Assembly (NCBI RefSeq): GCF_017948265.1
Contig: NZ_CP072852.1
Location: forward strand, 4,526,001-4,590,000
Reading direction: 5' to 3'
DNA length: 64,000 nt
From: Rhodoferax sp. PAMC 29310
GTDB lineage: Bacteria > Pseudomonadota > Gammaproteobacteria > Burkholderiales > Burkholderiaceae_C
A program made the position numbers and the translations under genes. This document shows, piece after piece, positions 43,752 through 53,958 of this stretch (positions within the stretch are counted from its first letter, which is position 1; each line of letters begins with the position of its first letter). The notes below the pieces were generated by a model. That model was not told where the DNA came from. It worked only from the letters and a program-made list of their open reading frames with translations, and did not search any database.

Positions 43752-44762
43752 CTAAATTCGGTCGCGCGTGGTTTGGCGTTGCGTTTGCCCGTGCAGTGAC
43801 GCCAGGTAGGCACGTGCGTCATCGCAGTCTTTTGCAATGCCCTTTGTCAGGGCATCCAGGCCGTCGTATTTGAGTTCGCCGTGCAGTTTGTGTAGCAGTT
43901 CCACGCGGATGATTTTACCGTACGCCTCTTGGCCAGCCAGGCTGGCGGGCCACTCTAGGCAATGCGTCTCCAGCAGAACACGCCCGCCGTTCACGTCGCT
44001 CGGGTCCAGCGAGGGTCGAATGCCCAGGTTGGCGACGCCTGGCAGCGGGTTGTCGCCCAAACCGTGCACCAGCACCACAAAAATGCCGCTGGCCGCCGGA
44101 TTCCAATGAGAAAAGCGCAGGTTCAGGGTTCTAAATCCCAGCTCGCGGCCCAGTTTGCGGCCATGCACAACGTGCCCTGAAATTCGGTAGGGGCGCCCCA
44201 GTAGCGCTGCGGCGTCTTCCATGCGACCCTCGCCCAAGGCCTCGCGCACTGCTGAACTGGACACCCGAAGCCCATGGACCTCGTAGCTGTTCATGCGGGC
44301 CACGTCAAAGCCTTGCGTCAGGCCGGCGGCATCGAGCATGGCGTAGTCGCCCGCGCGTTTGGCGCCAAAGCGAAAATCGTCTCCGACCAATATGTACTGC
44401 GTGCCCAAGCCCTTGACCAACACCTCGTCAATGAAGGATTGCGCCGCTTGTGACGCCAATTTGGCGTCAAAGGGCAACACAATGGATTGGTCCACGCCGG
44501 CCTGCGCCAGATCCGTGAGTTTGTCGCGCAGTGTGCCTACCCGAGCCGGGGCCAGCTCGGGCTTTTGCAGGGCCGCTGCAAAGTAATCCCGGGGGTGCGG
44601 CTCAAAGGTCATGACGCAACTTGGCACACCCCGCTGCTGGGCCTCGCTGCGCAGCAAGGCAAGCATGGCTTGGTGGCCCCGGTGAACACCGTCAAAGTTG
44701 CCAATGGTCAACGCGCAGGCTTGGGCGATGCCCGGGTGATGAAATCCTCGGAAAACCTTCAT
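43752..44762 (-). CDS. ribF: Bifunctional riboflavin kinase / FAD synthetase RibF
   Basis: The 336-residue protein starts MKVFRGFHHPG and has the nucleotidyltransferase motif TIGNFDGVHRGHQAML near residue 17, VTFEPHPRDYF near 53, LVGDDFRFGAKRAGDY near 125 and SSSAVREAL near 160. A C-terminal kinase domain follows with YRISGHVVHGRKLGRELGFRTLNL near 190. It converts riboflavin to FMN and FAD. The frame is open to 44804 but that part is encoded by the adjacent repeat, so ATG 44762 is chosen. Confidence 0.95.
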   Translation of the reverse strand: MKVFRGFHHPGIAQACALTIGNFDGVHRGHQAMLALLRSEAQQRGVPSCVMTFEPHPRDYFAAALQKPELAPARVGTLRDKLTDLAQAGVDQSIVLPFDAKLASQAAQSFIDEVLVKGLGTQYILVGDDFRFGAKRAGDYAMLDAAGLTQGFDVARMNSYEVHGLRVSSSAVREALGEGRMEDAAALLGRPYRISGHVVHGRKLGRELGFRTLNLRFSHWNPAASGIFVVLVHGLGDNPLPGVANLGIRPSLDPSDVNGGRVLLETHCLEWPASLAGQEAYGKIIRVELLHKLHGELKYDGLDALTKGIAKDCDDARAYLASLHGQTQRQTTRDRI

Positions 44763-44772
44763 TCGTTGGTAT

Positions 44773-44824
44773 CTTTTTGATAGCAGGCTGCGCTTTTCAT
44801 TCAAGCGATTGAAGCCAATTTGTC
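44773..44824 (+). repeat. Short interspersed repeat, copy 2 (upstream of ribF)
   Basis: The copy reads TTTTTGATAGCAGGCTGCGC, then TTTTCATTCAAGCGATTG and AAGCCAATTTGTC. It aligns with the reverse complement of copy 1 over most of its length (shared ATAGC, TGCGCTT, CAAG and GCCAA blocks) and lies immediately upstream of ribF, where it could influence the leader. Confidence 0.6.
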
Positions 44825-44989
44825 ATGGAAAGAGCGTATATTGTGTCCTAGCAGCCTTTCAATCTGTTTGAGCGGGCTGTGCCGGGAATAGCATTTCGTG
44901 TCAGTGCGTGTTTGAAGTGCAAAGATGAGGTCGGTGGTTGAGCCAGCCGTCCACGTCTTTGAAGCGTCAGAAGTAGCAGGAGGCGTGTT

Positions 44990-45547
44990 TTGAAGGTCTT
45001 GAAATTGTCAGCCCAAGGGTTGCCCCAGTCATGGATTTCACTGGAGCAAGCGGTGATCCACTACGCAGCGGAGGAAGTCCGCTGGGAGATGGGCGCCAAC
45101 GTGGCCGTGTTCCATGGGGGTCACAATGCGGTCACGGGAACCCAGTCGGTCATCACCGTCAATAGCATCATTGGCACCAAGGGGGTGCCCCGCATCAACC
45201 CCTTTAACCTGAAGCCCGGGCTGACCAACGCCAAACTGTTCACCCGTGACCGGGGAGTTTGTGCCTATTGCGGCAACCACTTTCACGACGAAGTGCTGAC
45301 CCGAGAACACATCATTCCGTTCGCGCAGGACGGTGTGGACACCTGGATGAACGTGGTCACGGCCTGCAAGCCCTGCAACCACCGTAAAAGCCACCGCACG
45401 CCCGAGCAGGCCAATATGCCTTTGCTCTATACCCCCTATGTGCCCAGTCTGTGGGAGGACTTCATCTTGCGTAACCGCCGCATCCTGGCCGACCAGATGG
45501 AGTTTTTGATGGCGCATGTCCCCAAGTCGTCTCGGCTCATGGTCTGA
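44990..45547 (+). CDS. HNH endonuclease family protein
   Basis: The 185-residue protein has an HNH motif in its second half: a zinc-site CAYCGNHFH near residue 88, LTREHIIPFAQDGVDTWMNVVTACKPCNHRKSHRTPEQ near 100-135 with the catalytic histidine. The N-terminal part (LEQAVIHYAAEEVRWEMG) is characteristic of a widespread chromosomal HNH family not linked to restriction. The start is TTG at 44990, supported by an AGGAGG at 44978-44983. No methylase or phage genes are nearby. Target is unknown. Confidence 0.87.
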   Translation: MKVLKLSAQGLPQSWISLEQAVIHYAAEEVRWEMGANVAVFHGGHNAVTGTQSVITVNSIIGTKGVPRINPFNLKPGLTNAKLFTRDRGVCAYCGNHFHDEVLTREHIIPFAQDGVDTWMNVVTACKPCNHRKSHRTPEQANMPLLYTPYVPSLWEDFILRNRRILADQMEFLMAHVPKSSRLMV

Positions 45548-45720
45548 TTTGGTGCGTTGACTGACGACGGTTTGCAAGATTTTGTAACGAATTTTTCTTG
45601 GAATCGGCTGTCGCATTTCTGCTATCGTGAACCGTCCATTTGAGGGTATTGTCTGGGAAAGGCGTTGGAGCTACCGCGGTGGCATTGGCCTTTCAGAGAA
45701 TTCAAAAAAGCAAGTTCAGG

Positions 45721-48042
45721 ATGCCCATTCACTCACCCATTCCCAATGACGTGGCCTCACGCGAGGCGACCGTTTTCGCGTACCGTCACCTCCGCGGTCT
45801 GGTTGGGCAGACGCTGGCCTATTTCGCCGCACATGAAACCGAAAACCTGGCCAGCGTGCGTGATCATTTGCTTGAAATGGCTGAGGCCAGGCCATCGCTG
45901 GAGCGAATGCAGAACCTGCGATCTGCCAGTCATGTCCTCAAACAACATGCGGACAAGTTCAACAGCGCCTTTCAGGAAACCTTGCAAGCGGCAATGGACG
46001 CTGAACTAACGTCTTTATTGCCGAACTTGAAGTCGATTGACCTGCGAGGCGTGACAGACTTTAGCCCCGTGGATGGGATTGCTCTGTCCTTGGTGGACAT
46101 GGACGAAGTGGAACGTATCCTGCTGGTTGACCGGGTAACCCAGAAGTTCAATGTCTGTTACGACTCTAGTGTGAGTGCGTTGACTCTGCGATTAGGTTTT
46201 TTGGTGGGGCATGATGCCCAGTACAGCAACCCCTTTCGCCCGGAGGTCTTCGTTCGATCATTTCTGTCGGCTTGGGAAACTTGTGCATTTGATGAGCAGG
46301 CCACAGAGGATCTGATGCTGGGTTTTGACCCCGCGCATAGCGTTGATCTGACCGACTTGTATGCCGAACTGAATGCGACGCTGATCAAAGCCGGAATCGA
46401 GGCGCGAGTGGTGCATCGCATCAAAAAATCGGAGGGCGGTGTCTCGGCCTATGCGTCCTTGGGCTCCGACTCGTCTCCGGGGGCGTTGACCAGTACTGAC
46501 GATAGTCGACAAGGTGAGCGCGGCCCTGAGCGACCCGAGCCAGAGGCGGCGCCGTCGGCTTGGCGATCGCTGGCGCCTGTTGGTCAACAGATCGCCGCAC
46601 AGGCCAGGCAATTCTTGACCCGCCTGGGTTTTGTGTCTCCGCTGGCCGCGCCAGACTCCCGTGAGCAGGAGGGCTTGGTCTGGATGGAGTCCGACAGGGG
46701 CGATGCTCAGTCGCCTCATGCGCCTGCTGACCCAGAGTTCATGGGGTATTTGGGGGAAATGCAGTCTGGCGCTGGCGTCTCCACTTCCAGCAATGGTTTG
46801 GCGCGACAAGCTCCGGGGGATCAAAATATTCTGCGGCAAATGCGCGACAGTGAGGAAGTTCGTCGCGCGCCGGAATTGGATCGGGGGACAGTGGATGCCC
46901 TGGCGGAGGTATTTGATTTCGTCTTTGCCGACCAGTCCATTCCGTTACAAATGAAGTATGTGATTGGGCGGCTGCAAATTCCGGTGCTCAAGGCGGCCAT
47001 GATTGACCGGGACTTTTTCCTCTCCGGCGAACATCCTGCGCGGCGATTGGTCGATACCTTGGCTTCAGCGTCAGTCGAATGGGCGCCAGAAAAAGGGGAG
47101 GACGACCCGCTTTACCAGCGAATTGAGACCACGGTGATGCGGGTCTTGAATGAATTTGAAGACGATTTATCGCTGTTCAGCGATTTGCTGCGCGAGTTCA
47201 CGGAGTTCTTGTTTGAGTCGGAGCAGCAGTTGCAGGGGCGTATCGAACCTGCCGCTGACGTCGAACGTTCGGATGAGTCGCTGGAGCAGGCCCTGGCCCA
47301 GGCTGACGAGACGATCGCCCTGCGGATTCAGGCCTCGTCTGCGCAGCTTCGACTGGTGCCTTTTTTAACCCCATTTTTGACGAACCCCTGGCGAGAAGTG
47401 ATGGCCCGTGCCTGGCTGACCGTTGAGGAAGATTCGGCACCATGGGATCGCGCCGTGGCCACGATGGAGCAGTTGATTTGGTCCACTGAACCCAAGGTCG
47501 AGTCGGACGACCGCCGGAAGCTGGTTGCCGTGCTCCCTGATTTGGTACGCCACCTGAATGTTGGGCTGGACGCGATTGACTGGTCGGGTGATGCCCGCGC
47601 CACCTTCACCCGGCGGCTGATCGCCACGCACATGCTGGCCATTCGGATGACGAAGTCACCGGCGGCTGACACGGAGACGGCCGAATTGGACGAGACCGCC
47701 AGCCAGCAAGCCATTCAGGCCCTGGACCAACGCAGGTCGGAGAAACTGGCTGGATCGAACGATGATTTCGATGCGGCTGCGCAAAAATTCACCCGCGGGT
47801 TGTGGTTTGAATTCGCGGGGGAGTCCAGTTTGAATCATCGTTGTCGGTTGAGCTGGATCAGCCCCATGCGCACGCGTTTCCTGTTCACCAACCGAGACGG
47901 CTTTGACGCCTTTGTTCGCACAGAGCGGGAGGTTGCCGCTTTGCTGAGGTTGGGTCGACTTCGGGTCATTGACCAGGAACCCATCATCTCGCGCGCGCTG
48001 GACCGGATCATGACCCAGACCGACCCACGGCAGGTGGCCTGA
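45721..48042 (+). CDS. DUF1631-family protein
   Basis: The 773-residue, mostly helical and acidic protein matches the DUF1631 family found in beta- and gamma-proteobacteria (the core is around LFSDLLREFTEFLFESEQQL and WFEFAGESSLNHRCRLSWIS near the end, a PilZ-like tail). A flexible, low-complexity linker lies at about residues 235-350. The open frame extends to 45640, but ATG 45721 has a CAGG element before it and matches related starts. No biochemical role is known; the C-terminal part hints at c-di-GMP-related binding, which is inference. Confidence 0.8.
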   Translation: MPIHSPIPNDVASREATVFAYRHLRGLVGQTLAYFAAHETENLASVRDHLLEMAEARPSLERMQNLRSASHVLKQHADKFNSAFQETLQAAMDAELTSLLPNLKSIDLRGVTDFSPVDGIALSLVDMDEVERILLVDRVTQKFNVCYDSSVSALTLRLGFLVGHDAQYSNPFRPEVFVRSFLSAWETCAFDEQATEDLMLGFDPAHSVDLTDLYAELNATLIKAGIEARVVHRIKKSEGGVSAYASLGSDSSPGALTSTDDSRQGERGPERPEPEAAPSAWRSLAPVGQQIAAQARQFLTRLGFVSPLAAPDSREQEGLVWMESDRGDAQSPHAPADPEFMGYLGEMQSGAGVSTSSNGLARQAPGDQNILRQMRDSEEVRRAPELDRGTVDALAEVFDFVFADQSIPLQMKYVIGRLQIPVLKAAMIDRDFFLSGEHPARRLVDTLASASVEWAPEKGEDDPLYQRIETTVMRVLNEFEDDLSLFSDLLREFTEFLFESEQQLQGRIEPAADVERSDESLEQALAQADETIALRIQASSAQLRLVPFLTPFLTNPWREVMARAWLTVEEDSAPWDRAVATMEQLIWSTEPKVESDDRRKLVAVLPDLVRHLNVGLDAIDWSGDARATFTRRLIATHMLAIRMTKSPAADTETAELDETASQQAIQALDQRRSEKLAGSNDDFDAAAQKFTRGLWFEFAGESSLNHRCRLSWISPMRTRFLFTNRDGFDAFVRTEREVAALLRLGRLRVIDQEPIISRALDRIMTQTDPRQVA

Positions 48043-48094
48043 GGGTGGGCGTCAAGCCACCCCCGATATCAATGACGTACAGGGAAACAAACTG

Positions 48095-48991
48095 ATGAAT
48101 AACGACTTGGTCCGCCGTCAGGCTGCGACATTGGCCTGTCTTCTTGGCAGCAGTTTCTTCCCGTTGGCCTCGCTCGCCGCCGTGCCAGAGGTTGCTCACG
48201 CGGATATCCGTCCTTCGGCACCCGCCGCCCTCATGCTGGCGACCCATTGGCAAGACAGTTTGGACCCGTCAGAGTTCTTGGTGAGTGAAAAGCTCGACGG
48301 CGTGCGTGCTTTCTGGGATGGGCACACCCTGCGTTTTCGCAGTGGGCGCAGCATTGCGGCCCCCGCCTGGTTCACTGCAGCCCTGCCGCGCACGGCACTG
48401 GATGGCGAGTTGTGGACCGGGCGCGGTCAGTTTGACAAGGTTTCTGCGGCCGTGCGGCGCAAGGTGCCGGTCGATGCCGAGTGGCATGAATTGAAGTACC
48501 AAATTTTCGACTTGCCGGGTCAAGCCGGCAGCTTTGCTGAGCGCGTGGCGCGCATGGGTCCGCTACTGAAGGCCTCTGGTGTGCCGTGGCTGCAAGCCGT
48601 GGTGCAGGAGCAAGGCAGTGATAGGGCAGGCTTGCAGCGGCAGTTGACGCAATTGGTCGCTGAAGGTGGTGAGGGCTTGGTACTGCATCGTTCAGAAGCA
48701 CCGTGGCAAGCAGGCCGAAGTGATGCGCTTCGCAAGCTCAAACCGCTACCGGACGAGGATGCCCGCGTCGTGGCGTACCAGCCGGGCAAAGGCCGCCATG
48801 TCGGTCTTATGGGTGCGCTCCAGTTGGAGACGCCTTCCGGCAAACGGTTCTTCTTGGGGACGGGCTTCACCGATGCCCAGCGAGAGGTGCCGCCAACCAT
48901 TGGGTCGGTCGTCACCTACCGGTACCGAGACCGCACGCCCAATGGCGTGCCCCGTTTTGCGTCATTTTTGAGGGTTCGTCCCGCTGAATAG
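48095..48991 (+). CDS. ligE: Exported ATP-dependent DNA ligase, LigE type
   Basis: The 298-residue protein has an N-terminal export signal (RRQAATLACLLGSSFFPLASLA, with a twin arginine that may be Tat- or Sec-type), then the adenylation motif SEKLDGVRAFWDG near residue 62 with the ligase lysine. Further motifs are LDGELWTG near 108, EGGEGLVLHRSEAPW near 190 and DALRKLKPLPDEDARV near 208, followed by a minimal OB domain. This is the lean periplasmic ligase group found in Neisseria, Haemophilus and Campylobacter, proposed to seal nicks in incoming or extracellular DNA. It is converging with the acyl-CoA dehydrogenase genes. Confidence 0.88.
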   Translation: MNNDLVRRQAATLACLLGSSFFPLASLAAVPEVAHADIRPSAPAALMLATHWQDSLDPSEFLVSEKLDGVRAFWDGHTLRFRSGRSIAAPAWFTAALPRTALDGELWTGRGQFDKVSAAVRRKVPVDAEWHELKYQIFDLPGQAGSFAERVARMGPLLKASGVPWLQAVVQEQGSDRAGLQRQLTQLVAEGGEGLVLHRSEAPWQAGRSDALRKLKPLPDEDARVVAYQPGKGRHVGLMGALQLETPSGKRFFLGTGFTDAQREVPPTIGSVVTYRYRDRTPNGVPRFASFLRVRPAE

Positions 48992-49031
48992 GAGGCGGGA
49001 TGGCCGGGGCGCAGGCCCCAGCGCACCTCAA

Positions 49032-50147
49032 TCAGGCGAAAACGCCTGCCGTGTCTTGCATGCGGTCAGACACCTCACCCAGGTGGTGCAGGGTGTCGCC
49101 AAACGTCATTTCAAGCTGGGTCAGCTTCTTGAAGTAATGGCTGCCGATGTACTCGTCCGTCACGCCAATGCCGCCATGCAGCTGCACCGACTGTTGCCCG
49201 ACGAAGCGCATGGCGACACCCAGCTGGTACTTGGCACGGGCCATGGCCGCGCGTCGCTCAGGCGCTGGGGCGTTGAGTTTGAGTGCCGCGTAATAGCTCA
49301 TGGAGCGGGCCAACTCCAGTTGCATTTTCATGTCGGCTGCGCGGTGGCGCAGGGCCTGAAAGCTGCTAATAACCACGCCAAACTGCTTGCGGGTGTTCAT
49401 GTACTCGGTGGTGAGGGTCATGGTTTTGTCCATCACACCCACGGCTTCGGCGCAGGTGGCGGCAATGCCAATGTCCACTGCGTGTTCGAGTCCTGCCAGG
49501 CCGTCCAGCGTGATCAGGCTCGCAGGGGCTTGGGCCAGTGTGACCTCGGCCGCGCGGCTGCCGTCTTGCGTGCCATAACCGCGGGTGGTCACACCACTGG
49601 CGCTGCGCTCCACCAAGAATAAGGCCAGCTTGCCGTCTACCAGGGCAGGCACGATGAAGGCGTCCGCCTGGTCGCCGGCAGGTACTATGCTTTTGATAGC
49701 TGTCAGCGTATATCCTGCGTCGGCATGAGTTGCTTTTGCCTCACAAACATTGAGTTTGTAGCGCGCCGCACGTTCTTGGTAAGCCAGAACCACAAGGGCC
49801 TCGCCGCTGGCGATTTTGGGCAGCCAGGTGGACTTGAGCGCATCGTCGGCGTAGCCGTTGATTACACCGCCAGCAATCAGGCTTTGCGCCAGTGGCTCCA
49901 GCACCATGCCGCGCCCCAGTTCTTCCATGGCCACCATGCCCTCCACCGGGCCCATACCCATGCCGTCATGGGTGTCGGGAACGTACAGACCGCATAGGCC
50001 CAGCTCGGCGATCTCGTTGAAGGCATCGCGTGAAAAGCCGCCGGCTTTGACTGTGGCGTTGTGGCGTTCGAAAGAGTAGCCCTTGTCCACCCATTTGCGC
50101 ACAGCGTCGCGAAGTTGTTCCTGGTCGTCAGAAAAATCGAAATCCAT
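49032..50147 (-). CDS. Acyl-CoA dehydrogenase, PimD-like (small) subunit
   Basis: The 371-residue protein begins MDFDFSDDQEQLRDAVRKWV and has ELGRGMVLEPLAQ near residue 75, TEYMNTRKQFGVVISSFQALRHR near 265 and VQLHGGIGVTDEY near 340. It pairs with the preceding gene as in pimeloyl-CoA dehydrogenase PimC/PimD and other two-gene acyl-CoA dehydrogenases that work as heteromers. No YEG-type catalytic glutamate is obvious at the usual C-terminal position. The frame is open to 50315 but that part shadows the upstream gene, so ATG 50147 is used. Confidence 0.87.
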   Translation of the reverse strand: MDFDFSDDQEQLRDAVRKWVDKGYSFERHNATVKAGGFSRDAFNEIAELGLCGLYVPDTHDGMGMGPVEGMVAMEELGRGMVLEPLAQSLIAGGVINGYADDALKSTWLPKIASGEALVVLAYQERAARYKLNVCEAKATHADAGYTLTAIKSIVPAGDQADAFIVPALVDGKLALFLVERSASGVTTRGYGTQDGSRAAEVTLAQAPASLITLDGLAGLEHAVDIGIAATCAEAVGVMDKTMTLTTEYMNTRKQFGVVISSFQALRHRAADMKMQLELARSMSYYAALKLNAPAPERRAAMARAKYQLGVAMRFVGQQSVQLHGGIGVTDEYIGSHYFKKLTQLEMTFGDTLHHLGEVSDRMQDTAGVFA

Positions 50148-50160
50148 GATGTGTGTCCTT

Positions 50161-51339
50161 TTATCCGAGTACGACCTGAGCCACGATGTTGCGCTGCACT
50201 TCATTGCTGCCGCCGTAGATCGTCGTTTTGCGCAGGTTGAAGTAGGTGGAGGTGAGTGGCGCGCAGTGCAGGGCACCCACCGCGTCGCCTTGCCAACCGG
50301 CCTCCATCGCCTCATGGATCAGGGGCAGGGCGTAAGGCCCTGCGGCCTGCATCATCAGCTCGCTAAAGCGCTGCTGAATCTCACTGCCGCGAATCTTTAG
50401 CAAACCTGCCACGTCCAGTGACTGCTTGCCCGATTTTTCAGCGGCCAGCACGCGCAGCACCATCATCTCCAGTGCCACCACGTCCACTTCCAGCTTGGCG
50501 ACCTCATCCCGGAAGCGCACATCGTCATAGACGCCTTCGGCCTTGGCGATGCGTTTGAGGCGTTCCAGCTCGCGCTTGGTGCGGTTCACGTCTGCAATGT
50601 TGGTGCGTTCGTGGCTCAACAGGTGCTTGGCGTAGGTCCAGCCCTTGTTTTCTTCGCCAATCAGGTTCTCGGCGGGCACTTCGACGTTGTCAAAAAAGAC
50701 TTCGTTGACTTCGGCTTCTCCGTCCAACAGCACGATGGGTCGCACCGTGACGCCAGGCGACTTCATGTCGATCAGCAAAAAGCTGATGCCGGTTTGTGGC
50801 TTGCCTTCAGTGCTGGTGCGCACCAGGCAGAAAATCCAATCGCCGTACTGGCCCAGGGTGGTCCAGGTCTTCTGACCGTTGACGATGTATTTGTCACCCT
50901 GGCGCTCGGCGCGGGTTTTGACAGAGGCCAAGTCCGAACCAGAACCTGGCTCGCTGTAGCCTTGGCTCCACCAGACTTCGCCGCTGGCAATACCGGGCAA
51001 AAAGCGCTGTTGTTGCTCTGCATTGCCAAACGCCATGATGACGGGCGCCACCATGACTGGCCCAAACGGCACCACGCGTGGTGCGCCGGCCAGCGCGCAT
51101 TCTTCTTCAAACAGGTGTTTTTGAATCGAGTTCCAGCCCGGGCCGCCAAACTCTTTGGGCCAACCGTGGCCGAGCCAGCCTTTTTTGCCCAAAATTTTGG
51201 CCCAACGCTGCATGTCGTCTCGGGTCAGGTGCAGGGCGTTGTGCACCTTGTGGGAAATGTCGGCGGGGAGGTTGTCGCGCACCCAAGCACGAATGTCCTC
51301 GCGAAAGGTTTGCTCTTCAGGGGTAAATGCCAAGTCCAT
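50161..51339 (-). CDS. Acyl-CoA dehydrogenase, PimC-like (large) subunit
   Basis: The 392-residue protein starts MDLAFTPEEQTFREDIRAWV and shows WWSQGYSEPGSGSDLASVKT near residue 124 (FAD and acyl site), VNGQKTWTTLGQYGDW near 153 and IYGGSNEVQRNIVAQVVLG at the end. The last motif has glycine where many family members carry the catalytic glutamate (YEGT), a feature of the PimC branch. The downstream gene encodes the partner subunit 13 bases away. Substrate could be a dicarboxylyl-CoA or branched acyl-CoA; no CoA ligase is nearby to decide. Confidence 0.9.
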   Translation of the reverse strand: MDLAFTPEEQTFREDIRAWVRDNLPADISHKVHNALHLTRDDMQRWAKILGKKGWLGHGWPKEFGGPGWNSIQKHLFEEECALAGAPRVVPFGPVMVAPVIMAFGNAEQQQRFLPGIASGEVWWSQGYSEPGSGSDLASVKTRAERQGDKYIVNGQKTWTTLGQYGDWIFCLVRTSTEGKPQTGISFLLIDMKSPGVTVRPIVLLDGEAEVNEVFFDNVEVPAENLIGEENKGWTYAKHLLSHERTNIADVNRTKRELERLKRIAKAEGVYDDVRFRDEVAKLEVDVVALEMMVLRVLAAEKSGKQSLDVAGLLKIRGSEIQQRFSELMMQAAGPYALPLIHEAMEAGWQGDAVGALHCAPLTSTYFNLRKTTIYGGSNEVQRNIVAQVVLG

Positions 51340-51383
51340 AGAAGGGTCTCCAAATATCCTACATTTTTAGCACGCTCGTTCGT

Positions 51384-52082
51384 TTAGCTCTGTCCGGGCG
51401 GCGACACGCCTAATTCGGTGCAAATTTTTTCAACCGTGCTGCGCAACTGCGCCACTTCGGCCTCCAGTTGGGCAATGCGCTCCAAGGTGCTCGATGAACC
51501 CGAGCCGTCCTGGCCGCGTGGTGAGGTGTTGACCTGGCTCTCATCCACCGGGCCGCAAAGCAGGTGAGCCCAGCGTTGCTCACGGGCGCCAGGGGCGCGT
51601 GCCAACTTCACGACCAGCGGGCCACCTTTTTCTTCAGAGCGCTCCTGCAACTCTTCGAGAAAACCGTCAACGGACGAAATGTCGGCAAATTTGTACCAAC
51701 GGTCGGCATTCAGTCGCAACTCGCCTGCTGTTTGCGGGCCGCGCAGCATTAATAGCCCCAGCAGCACGGCGCTTTGCTCGAACACGCCGACACCGCGTTG
51801 AAAGTTGTGCTCATAGCGGGTCACGCGCCCGCCGCTGCCTTCGCGCACCAGACTGGCGTCTTTCAGGCTGTCCAGCGCGGTGGCAATTTGGGCTTCGTCC
51901 AGTTCCATCGTCGGTTCGCGGCTGGTTTTTTGGTTGCAACCCAGCATCAACGAATTGAGGGTCAGCGGGTAGCTGTCAGGCACCGTGCGGGCTTTTTCCA
52001 TCATCGTGGCCAGCACACGGGCCTCAATGTCAGTCAGCAGCGGGCTGGGCGTAGGGGCGGAAGTGGCGGGGGGCAAGGTCAT
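51384..52082 (-). CDS. YceH-family protein (UPF0502)
   Basis: The 232-residue protein has the YceH winged-helix repeat pattern: [42 protein letters not shown] near the N-terminus and [24 protein letters not shown] near 110. The C-terminus has a short leucine-rich coiled-coil ([16 protein letters not shown]), common in longer family members. Function is unknown. The frame extends to 52148, beyond the start of the divergent purN, so ATG 52082 is chosen. Its start lies 13 bases from the purN start, so each promoter must lie within the other gene. Confidence 0.87.
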   Translation of the reverse strand: MTLPPATSAPTPSPLLTDIEARVLATMMEKARTVPDSYPLTLNSLMLGCNQKTSREPTMELDEAQIATALDSLKDASLVREGSGGRVTRYEHNFQRGVGVFEQSAVLLGLLMLRGPQTAGELRLNADRWYKFADISSVDGFLEELQERSEEKGGPLVVKLARAPGAREQRWAHLLCGPVDESQVNTSPRGQDGSGSSSTLERIAQLEAEVAQLRSTVEKICTELGVSPPGQS

Positions 52083-52095
52083 AATTCGGTCCGGT

Positions 52096-52695
52096 ATGAA
52101 AAACATCGTTATTTTGATCTCAGGCGGCGGCTCCAATATGGCTGCCATTGTGAAAACCGCTCAGCGCGAGGGGTGGGCCAAGAAATATGGCGCCCGTGTC
52201 GCCGCCGTCGTCAGCAACAAGGCCAGCGCCGGCGGCTTGACCATTGCCGCCGACCAAGGGCTGGCCACTGCGGTGCTGGACCACAAATCGTTTCCCAGCC
52301 GCGAAGCGTTTGACGACGCACTGGCGGCCATCATTGACCGTTATGACGAACTTGGTGCACCGGCGCTGGTGGTCTTGGCCGGTTTTATGCGCATATTGAC
52401 GCCAGGCTTTGTGGCTCGCTACGAGGGCCGTTTGCTGAACATTCACCCGTCTTTGCTGCCTGCCTTCCCCGGCTTGCACACCCACCAGCGCGCGCTGGAT
52501 GCGGGCTGCAAGTTTGCGGGAGTCACTGTGCACCAGGTCACGGCGGAACTGGATCACGGCCCGATCCTGGACCAGGCCGTGGTGCCGGTTCTGGCCGGTG
52601 ACACAGCGGACGACATAGCCGCCCGCGTTCTGACCCAGGAACACCTCATTTACCCTCGGGCTATTGCGACCTTGCTGCAAGCAAGTTGCTATTAA
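52096..52695 (+). CDS. purN: Phosphoribosylglycinamide formyltransferase PurN
   Basis: The 199-residue enzyme starts [20 protein letters not shown] and carries [11 protein letters not shown] near residue 38, [33 protein letters not shown] near 95-125 with the catalytic Asn-His pair, and [18 protein letters not shown] near 150 with the catalytic aspartate. It transfers a formyl group from 10-formyl-THF to GAR in purine synthesis. ATG 52096 gives the family N-terminus; earlier codons overlap yceH. The stop falls inside a short repeat (52686-52750), so the last few residues (QASCY) are repeat-encoded. Confidence 0.95.
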   Translation: MKNIVILISGGGSNMAAIVKTAQREGWAKKYGARVAAVVSNKASAGGLTIAADQGLATAVLDHKSFPSREAFDDALAAIIDRYDELGAPALVVLAGFMRILTPGFVARYEGRLLNIHPSLLPAFPGLHTHQRALDAGCKFAGVTVHQVTAELDHGPILDQAVVPVLAGDTADDIAARVLTQEHLIYPRAIATLLQASCY

Positions 52696-52750
52696 TAAGA
52701 TAGCTTTGTCCGTAGTAAATTCGGGGGCTAGAGGGGAAAAAGGCTTATAA
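52686..52750 (+). repeat. Short interspersed repeat, copy 3 (overlapping the purN 3' end)
   Basis: The copy begins TTGCTATTAATAAGATAGCT, continues TTGTCCGTAGTAAATTC and ends GGGGGCTAGAGGGGAAAAAG plus GCTTATAAA. GATAGCTT, GGCTA and AAAGGCTT blocks match the other copies. The purN stop codon lies in it, and the downstream MacB permease gene ends just after it. Confidence 0.6.
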
Positions 52751-52752
52751 AT

Positions 52753-53957
<1,205 letters not shown>

Positions 53958-53958
<1 letters not shown>

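Noticed and set aside
49680-49740. CTTTTGATAGCTGTCAGCG inside the PimD-like gene, similar to the short repeat
   Set aside because: The match is partial and the encoded segment aligns with normal acyl-CoA dehydrogenases without an insertion; kept out of the repeat list.
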